Both the position numbers and the translations under genes were made by a program. A stretch of DNA of 8,255 nt from Vicinamibacteria bacterium. Its GTDB lineage: Bacteria > Acidobacteriota > Vicinamibacteria > Vicinamibacterales > 2-12-FULL-66-21. The notes under the pieces are model-generated. The model was not told the DNA's origin. It ran no database searches and saw only the letters and a program-made list of their open reading frames with translations. Positions 7,122-8,255 of the stretch are shown here, one piece after another (position 1 is the first letter of the stretch; every line of letters starts with the position of its first letter). The stretch spans positions 1-8,255 of the forward strand of contig JAICSD010000186.1 of assembly GCA_025937075.1 (NCBI GenBank), in the 5' to 3' direction.

Positions 7122-8255
7122 CTACTCCTCGCGCAACGCGACCAGCGGATCGACGCGTAGGGCGCGCCTTGCGGGCAGATAACAGGCGACCAGTGCGACG
7201 AGGATCAGCACCATGGGAGCACCAGCGAGACTCACCGGATCGAGGGGCCTGACGCCGAACAGCAGCGACCGCATCGCACGCGTCACCATGAGGCTGGCGG
7301 CAACCCCGGCGCAGGCACCCACGAGCACGGCCGTCATGCCTTCGCGCACCATCAGGCGCAGGATATCGCCGCTCCGCGCTCCTAGGGCAACGCGAATGCC
7401 CACCTCGCGAGTCCGCTGCACGACGAGATAGGCCAGCACTCCGTAGATACCGAGCGCTGACAGCGCGAGCGCGACGGCGGCGAATGATCCGAGCAGCGTC
7501 AGATTGAAACGAGGGCGCGCCAGCGCGTTCGACACGATATCGGTCATGGGACGGATGTGCTGCACCAGCAAGCGAGGATCGTACGCGTGAATACGCGCCC
7601 GAATAGGCCCGGTGACCATGTTCAACGGCAGGGTCGTCCTGACAAGGAGCGAGGGCACGAATACGTCCGGGTGTTGTTCGTGCGGAATGTACGCCGCCGG
7701 ATGGCCCGACTCCGCCACGGACCGTGCATGAACGTCCGCGACGACGCCCACGATCGTTCGGACCGCGCCGAACTCTCGATCGTCGTTGAACACGATCGTG
7801 CGCCCTACGGGATCCTGGCCTGGAAGATACGCCACCGCGAACGCGTTGTTGACGATCACGCTGCCAGGTTGCGGCGGCGCCGTGCCAGTCAACTGCTCGT
7901 CCGTGAATCGATCGGAGGCATCGAAGTTTCGGCCGCGCACGAACGAGACGCCCATCGCCCTGAAATAGCCGGGCGTCACGATGCTGAGATCGGAGGTCCA
8001 TCGATCGCGCGGATCCGCAGGCGGGGTGAGACCGTGCGCACCCGGAGCATCCGCGCGCCAGACGGTCCCGGCGAAGGCATCGCCAGTCAGCGGCACGTCG
8101 GAAATGAGACCGACGGAATCCACCCCATTGACCCCGGCGACGGCGGCAAGGAGACCGTCCACCGCGCGCTGAATGTGCGGCCACGGACTGACGCCGGGCT
8201 GTGGGGGAAACAGCGCGCCGACCGGCCATCGTGTCTGCACGTTCAGCACCTGGGC
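7122..8255 (-). CDS. MacB/FtsX-type ABC transporter permease (ADOP-like), C-terminal part
   Basis: The C-terminal part of a large permease with a MacB-type periplasmic domain and an FtsX membrane domain. The frame is open to the right edge (codons Ala-Gln precede the apparent GTG at 8247-8249), so the gene is cut by the window and that GTG is internal. Numbering from it, residues 1-240 form the periplasmic region, including VTPGYFRAMGVSFVRGRNF (91-109), VIVNNAFAVAYLPGQDPVGR (131-150) and TIVGVVADV (165-173). Three membrane segments follow at about 249-277, 305-323 and 340-359. The cytoplasmic loop QRTREVGIRVALGARSGDI (278-296) and the ending ARRALRVDPLVALREE are hallmarks of FtsX-type permeases. 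Such proteins in Acidobacteriota are often duplicated 'orphan' permeases (ADOP) without an adjacent ATPase; whether that holds here cannot be seen. The last codons overlap the Shine-Dalgarno of the next gene. Substrate is unknown. Confidence 0.93.
   Translation of the reverse strand, partial: AQVLNVQTRWPVGALFPPQPGVSPWPHIQRAVDGLLAAVAGVNGVDSVGLISDVPLTGDAFAGTVWRADAPGAHGLTPPADPRDRWTSDLSIVTPGYFRAMGVSFVRGRNFDASDRFTDEQLTGTAPPQPGSVIVNNAFAVAYLPGQDPVGRTIVFNDDREFGAVRTIVGVVADVHARSVAESGHPAAYIPHEQHPDVFVPSLLVRTTLPLNMVTGPIRARIHAYDPRLLVQHIRPMTDIVSNALARPRFNLTLLGSFAAVALALSALGIYGVLAYLVVQRTREVGIRVALGARSGDILRLMVREGMTAVLVGACAGVAASLMVTRAMRSLLFGVRPLDPVSLAGAPMVLILVALVACYLPARRALRVDPLVALREE
7125..7130 (-). promoter_or_regulatory. 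Shine-Dalgarno GAGGAG for the 68-residue gene
   Basis: GAGGAG on the mRNA strand forms the last two Glu codons of the permease and is followed by TAG and then ATG. The spacer to the ATG is only three bases, shorter than ideal, but the stop-start contact favours reinitiation by ribosomes finishing the permease. It supports the choice of start at 7121. Confidence 0.5.

Noticed and set aside
6958..8229. A 423-codon minus-strand open frame in another frame of the permease gene
   Set aside because: The product is dominated by Arg, Ser and Gly, as expected for an off-frame reading. The real frame at 7122-8255 has full FtsX/MacB signatures.

Overview
The window is GC-rich bacterial DNA with dense coding and almost no free intergenic space. 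The right-hand gene is the C-terminal part of a MacB/FtsX-type permease of the kind common as orphan 'ADOP' permeases in Acidobacteriota. Together with the GC-rich, Arg/Ala-rich coding this makes an acidobacterium (perhaps Vicinamibacteria-like) the best guess. That is an inference from style and content, not a proven assignment.

Layout. Positions 1-906 (+) carry the C-terminal part of an ankyrin-repeat protein that runs in from the left. It converges on a seven-gene run that is entirely on the minus strand. Read in the direction of transcription (right to left) this run is: MacB/FtsX-like permease (incomplete, 8255-7122); a 68-residue small protein (7121-6915); a small nucleotidyltransferase-fold protein (6961-6527); boxC, benzoyl-CoA-dihydrodiol lyase (6496-4835); boxB, benzoyl-CoA 2,3-epoxidase di-iron subunit (4736-3318); an aldehyde dehydrogenase (3249-1789); and a 3-hydroxyacyl-CoA dehydrogenase (1788-928).

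The metabolic core is 928-6496. It encodes most of the aerobic benzoyl-CoA epoxidation ('box') route. BoxB forms the 2,3-epoxide of benzoyl-CoA. BoxC opens the ring to 3,4-dehydroadipyl-CoA semialdehyde with release of formate. The aldehyde dehydrogenase is placed to oxidise that semialdehyde (the BoxD step), and the dehydrogenase to act on 3-hydroxyadipyl-CoA during the following beta-oxidation. The reductase BoxA, the benzoate-CoA ligase, the hydratase and the thiolase are not in the window.

The two longest gaps inside this operon are not ordinary spacers. The boxC-boxB gap (98 bases) is almost wholly a degenerate G-rich heptamer array (GGGATTN on the mRNA strand, about 12 units). The boxB-aldehyde dehydrogenase gap holds a three-copy octamer (CAGGAGAN). 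Both are purine-rich on the sense strand and contain Shine-Dalgarno-like cores. The other junctions are extremely tight: two are stop codons followed directly by the next start codon, and one is a 47-base overlap. The 68-residue protein and the nucleotidyltransferase overlap like a two-gene toxin-antitoxin-type module and sit between the permease and the catabolic genes.
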